The notes under the pieces were generated by a model, which searched no databases, was not told the origin of the DNA, and saw only the letters and a list, made by a program, of their open reading frames with translations. Below are positions 43,549 through 51,336 of a DNA stretch of 51,336 nt, piece by piece. Within the stretch, counting starts at the first letter, position 1. Each line of letters starts with the position of its first letter. The DNA is from Chloroflexota bacterium (GTDB taxonomy: Bacteria > Chloroflexota > Chloroflexia > Chloroheliales > Chloroheliaceae): positions 1 through 51,336 of the forward strand of contig CADDZM010000003.1 of the NCBI GenBank assembly GCA_902812345.1. Direction: 5' to 3'. Made by a program: the position numbers and the translations under genes.

Positions 43549-43695
43549 TAAAGCCTTTCCCCCCTTTAGAGAGTGCTTCTATCAAATTTTCGGGCCAATT
43601 CTCAAACTTAAATGGATACTTGCTCGCCAAATCCTGCTTATTTTACTACGTCCTGACCGGGCCAAAAGTCTCAAACAGATAATAATAAAGTAGAA

Positions 43696-43730
43696 ATAAA
43701 AGAAGCGTCCTTGATGGACGCTTCTTTTAT
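43696..43730 (-). terminator. terminator of tig-clpP
   Basis: 15-bp perfect stem ATAAAAGAAGCGTCC with a 5-nt loop; on the minus strand it follows clpP by 12 bp and runs into a T-rich tail. Confidence 0.9.
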
Positions 43731-43741
43731 TTTCGAAAAAT

Positions 43742-44419
43742 TTACTTGGAGAGGGCCGCCGCTTCACGCAGGGATTTGCCGGGATCGAGGATTTCATCAA
43801 TGATGCCATACTCTTTGGCTTCTTCGGTGGTGAAGTAATGGTCGCGGTCGAAGTCGCGGCTAATCCGTTCGTAAGGCTGGCCGGTGTGCTTCGCCATAAT
43901 CTCGCGGACCTTGCGCTGCATATCGAGCAGGTAGCGCGCCTGGATTTCAACGTCCGGGGCGTAACCCTGCATCCCGCCGCCCGCGGGGTGCTGGTGAATA
44001 GTCGAGTTCGGCAGGGCAAAGCGTTTGCCGGGGTTGCCCGCGCAGAGCAGCACGGTCGCCATTGAGGCAGCCAGGCCCATGCACATCGTCACCACGTCCG
44101 GCTCGACAAATTGCATTGCGTCATAGATAGCCAGACCGGCTGTAACCGAGCCGCCGGGGCTGTTGATATAAATCGAAATATCGCGTTCCGGGTCTTCGTA
44201 GGCCAGGAAAAGCAACTGGGCAATTACCACATTGGCAATCTGGTCGTCAATGCCGGTACCCAGGAAAATGATGCGCTCGCGCAACAGGCGGCTGTAAACA
44301 TCGTACTGGCGTTCACCCCGGTTGGTATTTTCAATTACGTAAGGGATAACCGCTTCCGGCTTTACGATACCAGTATCAATAGCTTTTTCGTAATATTCGG
44401 GTAAATGTATCTTGCCCAT
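43742..44419 (-). CDS. clpP: ATP-dependent Clp protease proteolytic subunit
   Basis: 225 residues. Catalytic Ser in [12 protein letters not shown], catalytic His in [10 protein letters not shown], Asp in [20 protein letters not shown], and the strand [20 protein letters not shown]. It degrades substrates delivered by ClpX or other unfoldases as a tetradecamer. GGGAGG precedes the ATG. It lies 97 bp after the trigger factor gene, the common tig-clpP order; no clpX follows within the window. Confidence 0.93.
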   Translation of the reverse strand: MGKIHLPEYYEKAIDTGIVKPEAVIPYVIENTNRGERQYDVYSRLLRERIIFLGTGIDDQIANVVIAQLLFLAYEDPERDISIYINSPGGSVTAGLAIYDAMQFVEPDVVTMCMGLAASMATVLLCAGNPGKRFALPNSTIHQHPAGGGMQGYAPDVEIQARYLLDMQRKVREIMAKHTGQPYERISRDFDRDHYFTTEEAKEYGIIDEILDPGKSLREAAALSK

Positions 44420-44516
44420 GATTTTCCTCCCTGGGGTTTACCGTATTAGGGGCAAACCTGGAAATAGTTTAGTATAGGTTGGGCCGGGACTTCCGGGATG
44501 CCCCGGCCCCATAAAA

Positions 44517-46259
44517 TTATTCGTCAGATTTCTTGCTGCCGCTCCCGGTGGCTTCCTCGGTAGCGCCCTGGTCAAGCGGAGTTTCTACTTCGTTTGCCGG
44601 GACCGGGTCAGGCACCGCGCCGGTATCGCCATCCGTTACCTCGGCCAGTACTTCTTCCGCCTCGGTCTCGCGCGCGCTTTCAGCCGGGACATCGGCAAAC
44701 TCGACTTCATCCGCCGGTTTGAGGCCTGTCGCGATTTCAATCAAGCGGTCGGTCAACTTGGTGCTGAAGATAGTGTCGCGGACCTGCTGCTGGGTCTGCT
44801 CGTTTGCCAGGAATTCGCGCATGCTATTGGCCTGGGCCTCTTTGTTTTCTTCCGGCACGTCTTTGGTGAATTCCGTCACCATCCGTTCAACTTCCCGGTC
44901 GAAATCTTCCTTCTCAACCGTGATGCCTTCCTGGGTGGCAATCTCGCGCAACACCAGGACAGTCTTGATACGATCCAGGGCTTGCGGGCGAAGTTCCTCG
45001 TGAAAGGCTTCGTGGTCCTTGCCGGTGTACTGGAGGTACTGGTCCAGGGTCAACTTTTGCTGTTTGAGCCGGTTAGCCATATTCTCTTCGAGCGAGTGGA
45101 TTTCAGCGTCAACCAGGACCGGCGGAATGGTCACATTCGAGCGTTCGACTGCTTCCTTGACAATCTTCTCGGTCAATTCGCTTTTGGCCCTGGAAAGCTT
45201 CTGGGCCTTGAGGTTCTCGCGGATGCGTTCGTGCAGTTCGTCCACGGTCTTCACGCCGGGCAGGACGGACTCGGCAAACTCGTCGTTAATCTCAGGCTCG
45301 TGCTTGACTTTGATGCTATTCAGCTTGACCTTGAAGGTCATCGGCTCCTGGCCGGCGGTATCCACTTCTTCGGGAGTCTCCGCTTGGGTAGCGGCCTTAT
45401 CTTCTTCAACTCCTTCGGTTTCTTCAGTTACGCCGGTCTCGGCGCTCTGGACCGGCTCGGCGGTTTCAGTCTCGGCTTCGGCGGTTTCAGTCTCGGCTTC
45501 GGCGGTTTCGGTTGCGCCCTCGGCGGTTTCGGTTGCGCCCTCGGCGGTTTCGGTTGCGCCCTCGGCGGTATTCTGGCCCGCTTTGGCCTCGGTTTCGGCG
45601 GCAGCGGGGGTAGCCCGTTTAACCTCGATAACCTTTTCCTCGCCCACGCTCAAACCCTGCACCTGGTCGTCAATCTGGCCCAACAGTTCGCCTTTACCCA
45701 GGATACCGGTCCGCTGGAAAGGTTCGCCGGAGGTTTCGCCATCCCGGACGGTCTGCATATCGAGTTCAACCTGGTCGCCTTCCTGGGCAGGGCGCTCGGT
45801 TTCAGGCTCTTCCCAGGTGCTCTGCTGGTCAACAAGCTGTTGCAGAACTTTTTCTTCTTCTTCGGCGGTAACTTCAGGCTCTTCCAGGTCGAACTTGATG
45901 GCTTTGTAATCGCCCAGTTCAACCGTCGGCTCGACCGGGATAGTCGCCACAATCGTAAGCGGCTCAGTGGACTCCACGTTAAACTGCGGGTCGGCGATAG
46001 GGTTAATATTTTCCTGTTTGAGGGCGTTTTGGTAAGCTTTGGGTATCAAATCGCGGGTAGCCTGTTCAATCAAGCCTTCCTGGCCTACGAACCGCTCTAC
46101 CAGAGCGCGAGGAGCTTTGCCGGGGCGAAAACCAGGTATGCGCAACTGGTTGGAAAGTTTCCTGGCAGCCCGGCCCTTGGCCTCTTCCAGTTCGGCCGGC
46201 TCAATTTCGATGCGAACAATATACTGGCTTTGCTGGTCTTTTTCAGAGGTTATTTTCAA
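44517..46259 (-). CDS. tig: trigger factor with acidic repeat insert
   Basis: 580 residues, against about 430 usually. Ribosome-binding domain with GFRPGKAP (43-50), FKBP-type PPIase (about 155-320), and C-terminal chaperone arms. Between residues 217 and 305 the PPIase domain carries an insert rich in Glu, Thr and Ala with a seven-residue repeat (AEGATET / AEAETET) replacing the usual FPEDYHAEELAGK loop. A second acidic stretch forms the tail. TTG start with GTGAG upstream. It folds nascent chains at the ribosome exit. The insert is flanked by normal sequence, so the frame is real. Confidence 0.92.
   Translation of the reverse strand: MKITSEKDQQSQYIVRIEIEPAELEEAKGRAARKLSNQLRIPGFRPGKAPRALVERFVGQEGLIEQATRDLIPKAYQNALKQENINPIADPQFNVESTEPLTIVATIPVEPTVELGDYKAIKFDLEEPEVTAEEEEKVLQQLVDQQSTWEEPETERPAQEGDQVELDMQTVRDGETSGEPFQRTGILGKGELLGQIDDQVQGLSVGEEKVIEVKRATPAAAETEAKAGQNTAEGATETAEGATETAEGATETAEAETETAEAETETAEPVQSAETGVTEETEGVEEDKAATQAETPEEVDTAGQEPMTFKVKLNSIKVKHEPEINDEFAESVLPGVKTVDELHERIRENLKAQKLSRAKSELTEKIVKEAVERSNVTIPPVLVDAEIHSLEENMANRLKQQKLTLDQYLQYTGKDHEAFHEELRPQALDRIKTVLVLREIATQEGITVEKEDFDREVERMVTEFTKDVPEENKEAQANSMREFLANEQTQQQVRDTIFSTKLTDRLIEIATGLKPADEVEFADVPAESARETEAEEVLAEVTDGDTGAVPDPVPANEVETPLDQGATEEATGSGSKKSDE
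45459..45563 (-). repeat. 5 x 21-bp tandem repeat in tig
   Basis: Units of 21 bp at 45459, 45480, 45501, 45522 and 45543; the last three are identical and the first two differ slightly. The period of seven codons encodes the acidic repeat of the trigger factor insert. Confidence 0.92.
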
Positions 46260-46525
46260 CCTGTTATCTCACTTTCGTATTTCAAAATCTCTTTTCTCAG
46301 TCTATCCGGTCGGTCAGATAGAATTTCCTTACTTTATCATTGTTACAAGGCTGATGGGGATTATAACAAAAATCAGCGTCTAAGGAAATAGCCACCGTAA
46401 TTTTAGGGTAACCTCTATTGCAACTCTAACGTGGGCGGGCAGGCGGCGGCCTTTTTGTACCGGCTACCTTTATAGCCTCACGCCTGGCGGCAAAGGGCCA
46501 CCCGCTTTATTTACCCGGCATAATC

Positions 46526-46562
46526 TATGCTAATAAAAAAACAAATTTTGGGCTGTTAGCCC
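46526..46562 (+). promoter_or_regulatory. possible promoter and leader hairpin of the DUF6328 gene
   Basis: TATGC-TAATAA resembles an extended -10, and GGGCT-GTT-AGCCC (46550-46562) can form a small hairpin 15 bp before the start codon. The rest of the 317-bp gap between divergent tig and this gene shows no gene. Confidence 0.35.
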
Positions 46563-46577
46563 GTTACGAGTTAGGTT

Positions 46578-47537
46578 ATGGACACAAAAATTCAAGATGC
46601 TTCGCAGTCAGGAACCCGGGGCGGGGCTAAACTCAGCGATAAAATTAAACACGGCCTGGACGAAAGCTTGATTCTGATTACAGGCGGGCAAATTCTAATT
46701 GGCTTCGATTACCAGGGTGTTTTTAACCCCGGCTTTGAAAAGCTGCCGGAGTTGTCGCGTTACCTCAAACTCGGTTCACTCGGCCTGCTTTTGATAACCC
46801 TTTGCCTGGTCCTTTCCCCGGCGCCCTACCACATGCTGGTCGAGTGTAACAACAACACCCGGCGTTTTCACCTCTTTATCCGCAAAACGATTACCGCCGC
46901 CCTGTTCCCTTTTGCGGTAGGGTTAGGAATTGACGTGTATGTGGCGGTGCAGAAAATCATCGGTACGCCGCAAGCTATCGTTACAGGCGGGCTGACCTCG
47001 CTGGTTGCCCTGTTCGCCTGGTATGGGTGGGGGCTGGTTTACAAACCGCTTTATAAGGAAATCGCTATGCAAGAAAATGAAAGCCAGGAGGAAGACGTCA
47101 AACTGGCCGATAAAATCGAACAGGTGCTGACCGAAACGAGGGTTGTGCTGCCGGGAGCGCAAGCGCTATTGGGCTTTCAGTTCGCCGGTATCCTTACTGA
47201 AGGCTTTGACAAATTGCCCGAAATCCTGAAATATGTTCATTTAGCCAGCCTGGGCCTGATTGCTCTCAGCATTATCTTCCTGATGACCCCGGCAGCCTTT
47301 CACCGCATCGTAGAGCAGGGCGAGGATACCGAGCGCGTCCTGAAGTTTTCGAGCTTTATGGTACTGGCGGCGCTGGTACCGATGGCCCTAGGTATCTCGG
47401 GTGACTTGCTGGTGGTGGTCCAGAAAGTCACCGGGTCGGGGACATTAAGCCTGGCCTGCGCGGGAGCGGCTTTAACCCTTTTCTACGGCTTCTGGTTCGG
47501 TTACACCCTCTATCGCCGGTCGAGAATCAGTGTTTAG
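46578..47537 (+). CDS. DUF6328 membrane protein with internal duplication
   Basis: 319 residues built of two similar halves (about 15-165 and 172-315). Each half starts with L-(S/A)-DKI then a G-x-Q-x-L-(I/L)-GF pattern, and has three to four membrane helices. Halves share FEKLPE/FDKLPE and APYHMLVE/AAFHRIVE. DUF6328 proteins have no known function. A duplicated form may act as a pseudo-dimer. Divergent from tig. Confidence 0.75.
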   Translation: MDTKIQDASQSGTRGGAKLSDKIKHGLDESLILITGGQILIGFDYQGVFNPGFEKLPELSRYLKLGSLGLLLITLCLVLSPAPYHMLVECNNNTRRFHLFIRKTITAALFPFAVGLGIDVYVAVQKIIGTPQAIVTGGLTSLVALFAWYGWGLVYKPLYKEIAMQENESQEEDVKLADKIEQVLTETRVVLPGAQALLGFQFAGILTEGFDKLPEILKYVHLASLGLIALSIIFLMTPAAFHRIVEQGEDTERVLKFSSFMVLAALVPMALGISGDLLVVVQKVTGSGTLSLACAGAALTLFYGFWFGYTLYRRSRISV

Positions 47538-47557
47538 TGTTTAGTTTTAGTGTTTAG
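47531..47557. repeat. short heptamer repeat over the DUF6328 stop codon
   Basis: TGTTTAG, TGTTTAG, TTTTAG, TGTTTAG in a row, with the stop codon inside the first unit. Similar in style to the repeat over the TetR stop codon. Confidence 0.8.
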
Positions 47558-47712
47558 TAAAAAAATTTAAAACATGATAAAAAATAAATTTACGGTCCAA
47601 ATTTTTAAGATTTCCGCCCCTATTGTACAAAGAAAATAAATAAAGCTTTAACCCAAAACCTTATTACTAAAAACTAATCACTTTTTTCAAAGACTCGTCG
47701 AATTTCCGGCGG

Positions 47713-47737
47713 TATGCTAAAATAGAATAGACGTTTT
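47713..47737 (+). promoter_or_regulatory. dinB promoter with LexA-like box
   Basis: TATGC-TAAAAT (47714-47723) as extended -10, directly followed by AGAATAGACGTTTT (47724-47737), which matches most positions of the Gram-positive type LexA box CGAACRNRYGTTYC. Good location for SOS control of dinB. Confidence 0.35.
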
Positions 47738-47772
47738 ACTTTTCCCATTTTTCCTATATATGGGAGCTTTTC

Positions 47773-48864
47773 ATGGGCTGGTTACGCTGCATCTTGCATA
47801 TGGACCTGGACGCCTTTTACGCCAGCGTCGAGGAAGTGGTTAATCCGGCCCTGGCCGGACAACCGATAATTGTAGTGATGGGCGAGGCAACCACCCAGCG
47901 CGGAGCCGTCGCGACCGCTTCTTACGCAGCCCGGCGTTTCGGCGTACACAGCGCCATGCCGGTCGGGCAGGCCCGCAAGCTGTGTCCGCAGGGGGTCTAT
48001 TTGCCGGTCCGCCACCATCTTTACGAAGAATATTCCCAGCAGGTTATGGCTTTGCTTCGCCAGCAAACTCCCCTCATTGAACAGGTCAGCATTGACGAGT
48101 GTTACGCCGACATAACGGCCTTGCAAGGTGAAATGGACGGGCCGCAAATAGCCGCGCGCTGGCAGGAGATGCTCAAAGCCCGGACGGGCCTGAGCGCTTC
48201 GATGGGCGTCGCCGCGAATAAGCTGGTGGCGAAAATGGCGAGCGGCCATAACAAGCCAGCCGGTATGACGGTGGTAGAACCGGGTTACGAGGCGGCTTTC
48301 CTGTCGCCAATGCCGGTAGGAAACCTTTACGGGGTCGGGCCAAAGTGGGCGGCCCGCCTGAACAACCTGGGGATTATGACGGTGGGCGACCTGGCCGCCG
48401 CCGACCTCGACATTTTGCGAGAGACTTTCGGGCCGCACCTGGGCCGCGAACTCCAGGAACGGGCCGCCGGGCGCAGTAGCGAGAGTGTTATCACTTCTCG
48501 CGAGACCAAATCGCTCTCCGCCGAACGCACCTTTTTTGAGGATACCTACGACCGGGCCGAACTCTGGCGGCACATCCGGCAGATGTCCGAAGAACTGGCC
48601 GGGCGGCTCCACAAACAGGAGCTTTTGGCCCGGACTATCGCTATAAAGTTACGCTTCAACAACTGGCGGACCATTACGCGGGCCGTCACGCTGGCTTCCC
48701 CGACCGACCTGGCCGAAGAGATAGCTTTCGCCTCCGCCGGGCTGATGCGGATGGCCTGGAAACGCGGTACCCCTCTCCGCCTCCTGGGAGTGCGCGTCTC
48801 GAATTTTAGCGAAACTAACGCGCCCCGCCAGCTACTTTTCCCCTACACCTATAAGATGAAATAG
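47773..48864 (+). CDS. dinB: DNA polymerase IV (Y-family)
   Basis: 363 residues. MDLDAFYASVE (first metal motif), YAARRFGVHSAMP, SIDECYAD (second catalytic motif; Cys where Ala is usual), helix-hairpin-helix GVGPKWAARLNNLGIMTVGD, and a little-finger domain at the C-terminus that ends without an obvious beta-clamp peptide. It copies damaged DNA with low fidelity. GGGAG before the ATG. Confidence 0.93.
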   Translation: MGWLRCILHMDLDAFYASVEEVVNPALAGQPIIVVMGEATTQRGAVATASYAARRFGVHSAMPVGQARKLCPQGVYLPVRHHLYEEYSQQVMALLRQQTPLIEQVSIDECYADITALQGEMDGPQIAARWQEMLKARTGLSASMGVAANKLVAKMASGHNKPAGMTVVEPGYEAAFLSPMPVGNLYGVGPKWAARLNNLGIMTVGDLAAADLDILRETFGPHLGRELQERAAGRSSESVITSRETKSLSAERTFFEDTYDRAELWRHIRQMSEELAGRLHKQELLARTIAIKLRFNNWRTITRAVTLASPTDLAEEIAFASAGLMRMAWKRGTPLRLLGVRVSNFSETNAPRQLLFPYTYKMK

Positions 48865-48986
48865 AAACGCGTTGAACGGTAAACGTTGAATGTGAAGTGA
48901 TAAAACAGGGCGTGTAACAATTTAACCGGGGTTTATTAATGGCAAAGTTAGAGTCTTTGCCCTTAGCTGGTTATTACAGTGAGAAA

Positions 48987-49409
48987 TTAAGGCCGTTCGC
49001 TGCGCTCGACATCGAGATAAGTTTGCAAGATGATAGCGGCGGCCCGCGCGTCCAGGGTAGCCTTGCGTTTCTGGCGTTTGACCCCGGCTTCCTGCATCAG
49101 CCGTTCGGCTTCGACGCTGGTCAGGCGTTCGTCCATAAAGTCAATTGGGATAGGGGTCAGTTTTGCTAACTGGCGGGCGAACTCGCGGGCGCGACCGGCC
49201 TCGATGCCCTCGTCGCCGTTCATATGCAAAGGCAGGCCGATAATCAGTTTCCCGGCCTGTTCTTCCTCGATATAACGCAAAATCTGTTTGAAAACCTGCT
49301 GACGGTCCCCGACCTGAATAGTGGCAAGAGGCGTGGCAATCAGGCCCGTTTCATCGCTAACCGCGACGCCGATACGCTTCCGGCCCGGGTCAAGACAAAG
49401 ATACCGCAA
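48987..49409 (-). CDS. ruvX: RuvX/YqgF pre-16S rRNA nuclease
   Basis: 140 residues from TTG with AGAGAGG upstream. RNase H-like motif LDPGRKRIGVAVSDE, IIGLPLHMNGDEG, and MDERLTSVEAERLM. It matures 16S rRNA ends and may process Holliday junctions. It lies 26 bp downstream of the baseplate-like gene, in the same operon. Confidence 0.92.
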   Translation of the reverse strand: MRYLCLDPGRKRIGVAVSDETGLIATPLATIQVGDRQQVFKQILRYIEEEQAGKLIIGLPLHMNGDEGIEAGRAREFARQLAKLTPIPIDFMDERLTSVEAERLMQEAGVKRQKRKATLDARAAAIILQTYLDVERSERP

Positions 49410-49435
49410 TATTTAAAACCTCTCTAAATGTACCG

Positions 49436-51336
49436 CTAAGATTTAGGCGTCGGGGTGGGGGCGGCAGGCCCGGCTGTAAGGCCAGGGTTTGCGCCCGGGG
49501 TCAGAGAAGCTTGCGCCCGGGCCGCCGCCTCATAATCCAGGACCGTCTTGATGTCCAGCAGGTTAGCTGTGGGTAGGGGGTCGCCCGTAATGGTTTTCAG
49601 GTCGAGCTGGCTTAAATCCACCTGCGGGAAGGCGGCCTCCACCAGGGCCGGGGCTTCCGCTTTGGTCTTTCCGGCGATAGCTGTCTTGAAGGCTTCGGTA
49701 TCGAGCAGGTGAATGACCCGGCCTCGCACCTGGACTTCCATATAATTGCGGCCCTGGTCCTGCACTAATTTTGGCGCGCCGACAAACTCCAGCGGGGTCT
49801 GGCTGTCGAGCTGCAGGGCCGGGTCGGTCACAAAGTGGGTGGCGGCGTTCGCCGCGACATCAGCCGTCCGGTAGCGGGCCGCTTCCAGGCTGGTCGTGCA
49901 GGAACCGCTAACCGTATCGGCGGTATCGTTCACTTTCTGCGGGAAAGTGCAGACCGGCTCGGTCGTCTTTATAACAAAGACGCCCTGGGTGGACTGGTCA
50001 TATTTGAGAGCGTTGTTGACCTCGACGCGGGCCTGGTCCTGCAACTGCTTTTTCAGGTCATCCAGGTCGGACTGGGTAATAAATTTCTCGTCCCGGTCGG
50101 TGCCGGTAGTCAGGGGGCCGAGTCCAACGCCAACATTCTCGTTCAGGGGAAAGCTTACCACCTCGTCAATATTGCCGACGGTCCCGGCTTTATCGGCCAC
50201 AACCTCGCCGGTGGCTTGCCCGGCCTGGCCGTTAAACTGGGTGCTGCCATTGATGGTAATCGCCCGTACCAGGCGGTAGGTCACGCCGTTGCGGGTGTAA
50301 ATGACCGTTCCGGCCCCGAAACTTTTCGGGCTAAAGCTGCGGTTGTAAAAGGCCACCGGGCCGCTGGCCGGTTGGTCCGGCACTTTACGCACCCCGGTCG
50401 CAGCGTGCTCACCCGACTTTTTAATTTCCCCGGTATTAATCATTTCAACGGGCAGGGTGGCCGGGGTGCCTGAAGGCACGGAGGCAGCCTTAGCGGTTGG
50501 CCCAGGAGCGGCGGGTGCCACGCCGGTTGTCCCGGTTGGCCCAGGAGCGGCCCGGGCGGCGGTAGGAGCAATCGCGCTGCCGTTGGACGGTACCATTTCC
50601 AGGCGGACCAGGTTACTTTGAATTTCAGTCTTGAGCGGGACGGTCAGGGTTTGCACTGACGGTCCCAGGGTCATCACGCCGCCCGGCTTTAGCAGCAAGA
50701 GGAAAAGCACCGCCAGGAGCAAAATCGCAAAGAGAACCGCCAGGGCTAAAGTTATAGTTGTGCGGCGGTCGCCCGACAGCAAAAAGACCTGGCCTTTTGG
50801 TACCACGACCGCCGCCGGGCGCGGCCTGGCGCGGCTCGTTTGGACAGGGGCGGGCCTGCGCCGGGGAAAGTTCGCGCCTGAAACGGCCACTGGCTCGGCT
50901 TCCAGGTCCGCGTCCGGGTCGGGGACTTCCTCGATTTCGTAATCCTCTAACTGGCCAATTTCCGGCTGACCGGCGAAAAAGGCTCTGGCAGGCGGGCGCG
51001 GGGCCGGTTGGACCGGGCGGGACCGGAATTGCCCGGCGGCATTATCTTCTTCCATTAGCTCATCGAGAAATCCCGGCAAAGGCTCGTAAGCGTCCCGCGA
51101 TGTCCCGGCAGCCGGTCTGGCCGCCTGGAAAGTAGCGTCCATTTTGCCCAGTTCAGGGGGATTAAAAAAGCCGTTGCGAGTATGATCCTCGGCGCTCGGA
51201 ACACCCTGCCTGCCGGTAAGGTTGATGCCCGGTTGCGGGCGCGGCTGGCGGTTATCCCCGGGAGTATTCAAAATTCCAGGCCGGGGTTGAGGTTGGGGCG
51301 GCGGGCCGCCGGCGAAATTTTGGGGCTGATTTGCGC
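49436..51336 (-). CDS. membrane-anchored baseplate-J-like protein, 5' end outside window
   Basis: A TTG at 51271 would give 611 residues, but the frame stays open to the window edge with Pro/Gln-rich codons, so the true start is probably outside. Pro-rich cytoplasmic region, one membrane helix near residue 165-195 (TITLALAVLFAILLLAVLFL), then an Ala/Pro/Thr linker and a domain like baseplate J (phage tail) with AGTVIYTRNGVTYRLVRAIT, then GEVVADKAGTVGNI. Chloroflexota genomes carry such genes next to ruvX. A structural or envelope role is likely; a phage role is not shown. Confidence 0.7.
   Translation of the reverse strand, partial: ANQPQNFAGGPPPQPQPRPGILNTPGDNRQPRPQPGINLTGRQGVPSAEDHTRNGFFNPPELGKMDATFQAARPAAGTSRDAYEPLPGFLDELMEEDNAAGQFRSRPVQPAPRPPARAFFAGQPEIGQLEDYEIEEVPDPDADLEAEPVAVSGANFPRRRPAPVQTSRARPRPAAVVVPKGQVFLLSGDRRTTITLALAVLFAILLLAVLFLLLLKPGGVMTLGPSVQTLTVPLKTEIQSNLVRLEMVPSNGSAIAPTAARAAPGPTGTTGVAPAAPGPTAKAASVPSGTPATLPVEMINTGEIKKSGEHAATGVRKVPDQPASGPVAFYNRSFSPKSFGAGTVIYTRNGVTYRLVRAITINGSTQFNGQAGQATGEVVADKAGTVGNIDEVVSFPLNENVGVGLGPLTTGTDRDEKFITQSDLDDLKKQLQDQARVEVNNALKYDQSTQGVFVIKTTEPVCTFPQKVNDTADTVSGSCTTSLEAARYRTADVAANAATHFVTDPALQLDSQTPLEFVGAPKLVQDQGRNYMEVQVRGRVIHLLDTEAFKTAIAGKTKAEAPALVEAAFPQVDLSQLDLKTITGDPLPTANLLDIKTVLDYEAAARAQASLTPGANPGLTAGPAAPTPTPKS

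Noticed and set aside
44982-46391. 469-residue open frame on the plus strand
   Set aside because: It is antisense to tig. Its Gly/Phe/Leu-rich sequence comes from the codon pattern of the trigger factor, and it has no ribosome site.
47782-48612. 276-residue minus-strand frame
   Set aside because: Antisense to dinB; no start signal and no recognisable domain.
47773-48864. Cys in SIDECYAD of DinB as an inactivating change
   Set aside because: The catalytic Asp-Glu pair is retained; the altered residue is not a metal ligand.
48939-49169. 76-residue plus-strand frame with ATG
   Set aside because: Mostly antisense to ruvX, with no family match and no ribosome site.
49436-51336. Prophage or tail-like injection system from the baseplate-J-like gene
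   Set aside because: No sheath, tube, spike or portal genes nearby, and the protein has a membrane helix.

Overview
The window looks like chromosomal DNA of a free-living bacterium, probably a member of the Chloroflexota. The main clues are a secreted protein with two copies of the 'GHTL-GKFL-YW-GGLA-FGYPL' repeat common in that phylum, a fused LivM-LivG transporter subunit, a tail-anchored Cas4-like nuclease beside an M48 protease, and a membrane-anchored baseplate-J-like protein beside ruvX. The assignment rests on recognising families, not on a search. No rRNA, tRNA or CRISPR array was seen.

Layout. (1) 12-953: NrfD/PsrC-type membrane quinone-interacting subunit, the end of an operon that starts outside the window. 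(2) 1016-10070, all on the minus strand: a redox and stress block with proton-translocating transhydrogenase (pntAA-pntAB-pntB), two universal stress proteins (Usp), phosphofructokinase, a DksA/TraR-like protein that lost its zinc ligands, and a cytidylate-kinase-like protein with a DNA-binding tail. (3) 10299-31490: accessory region with a thioesterase, a secreted repeat protein, zinc alcohol dehydrogenase, three more Usp, two P-type ATPases each paired with a Usp, flavodoxin, a LiaF-like envelope sensor, a TetR regulator, and many decayed genes (serine-hydrolase-like, Usp, PEP synthase, FtsH, alpha/beta hydrolase). Long perfect palindromes and short tandem repeats fill the gaps. (4) 31672-36590: branched-chain amino acid type ABC transporter (livJ, livH, livM-livG fusion, livF) with an internal terminator after livJ. 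(5) 36600-39150: two eroded transposase copies flanking a lipoprotein with a recent 261-bp internal duplication. (6) 39367-51336: housekeeping-like DNA with an M48 protease and Cas4-like nuclease, an ABC-2 exporter, tig-clpP, a DUF6328 protein, dinB, ruvX and a baseplate-J-like protein that runs off the right edge.

How the genes may work together. Usp proteins, a calcium-type and a magnesium-type P-ATPase, phosphofructokinase, transhydrogenase, alcohol dehydrogenase, and relics of PEP synthase and FtsH are the classes found in 'stress islands' and in the mycobacterial DosR dormancy regulon (which has Usp proteins, PfkB and the P-type ATPase CtpF). The inferred theme is survival under low energy or low oxygen: redox balance, ion homeostasis and adenine-nucleotide sensing. 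The number of broken genes, repeats and palindromes suggests that the centre of the island is being actively rearranged and lost.
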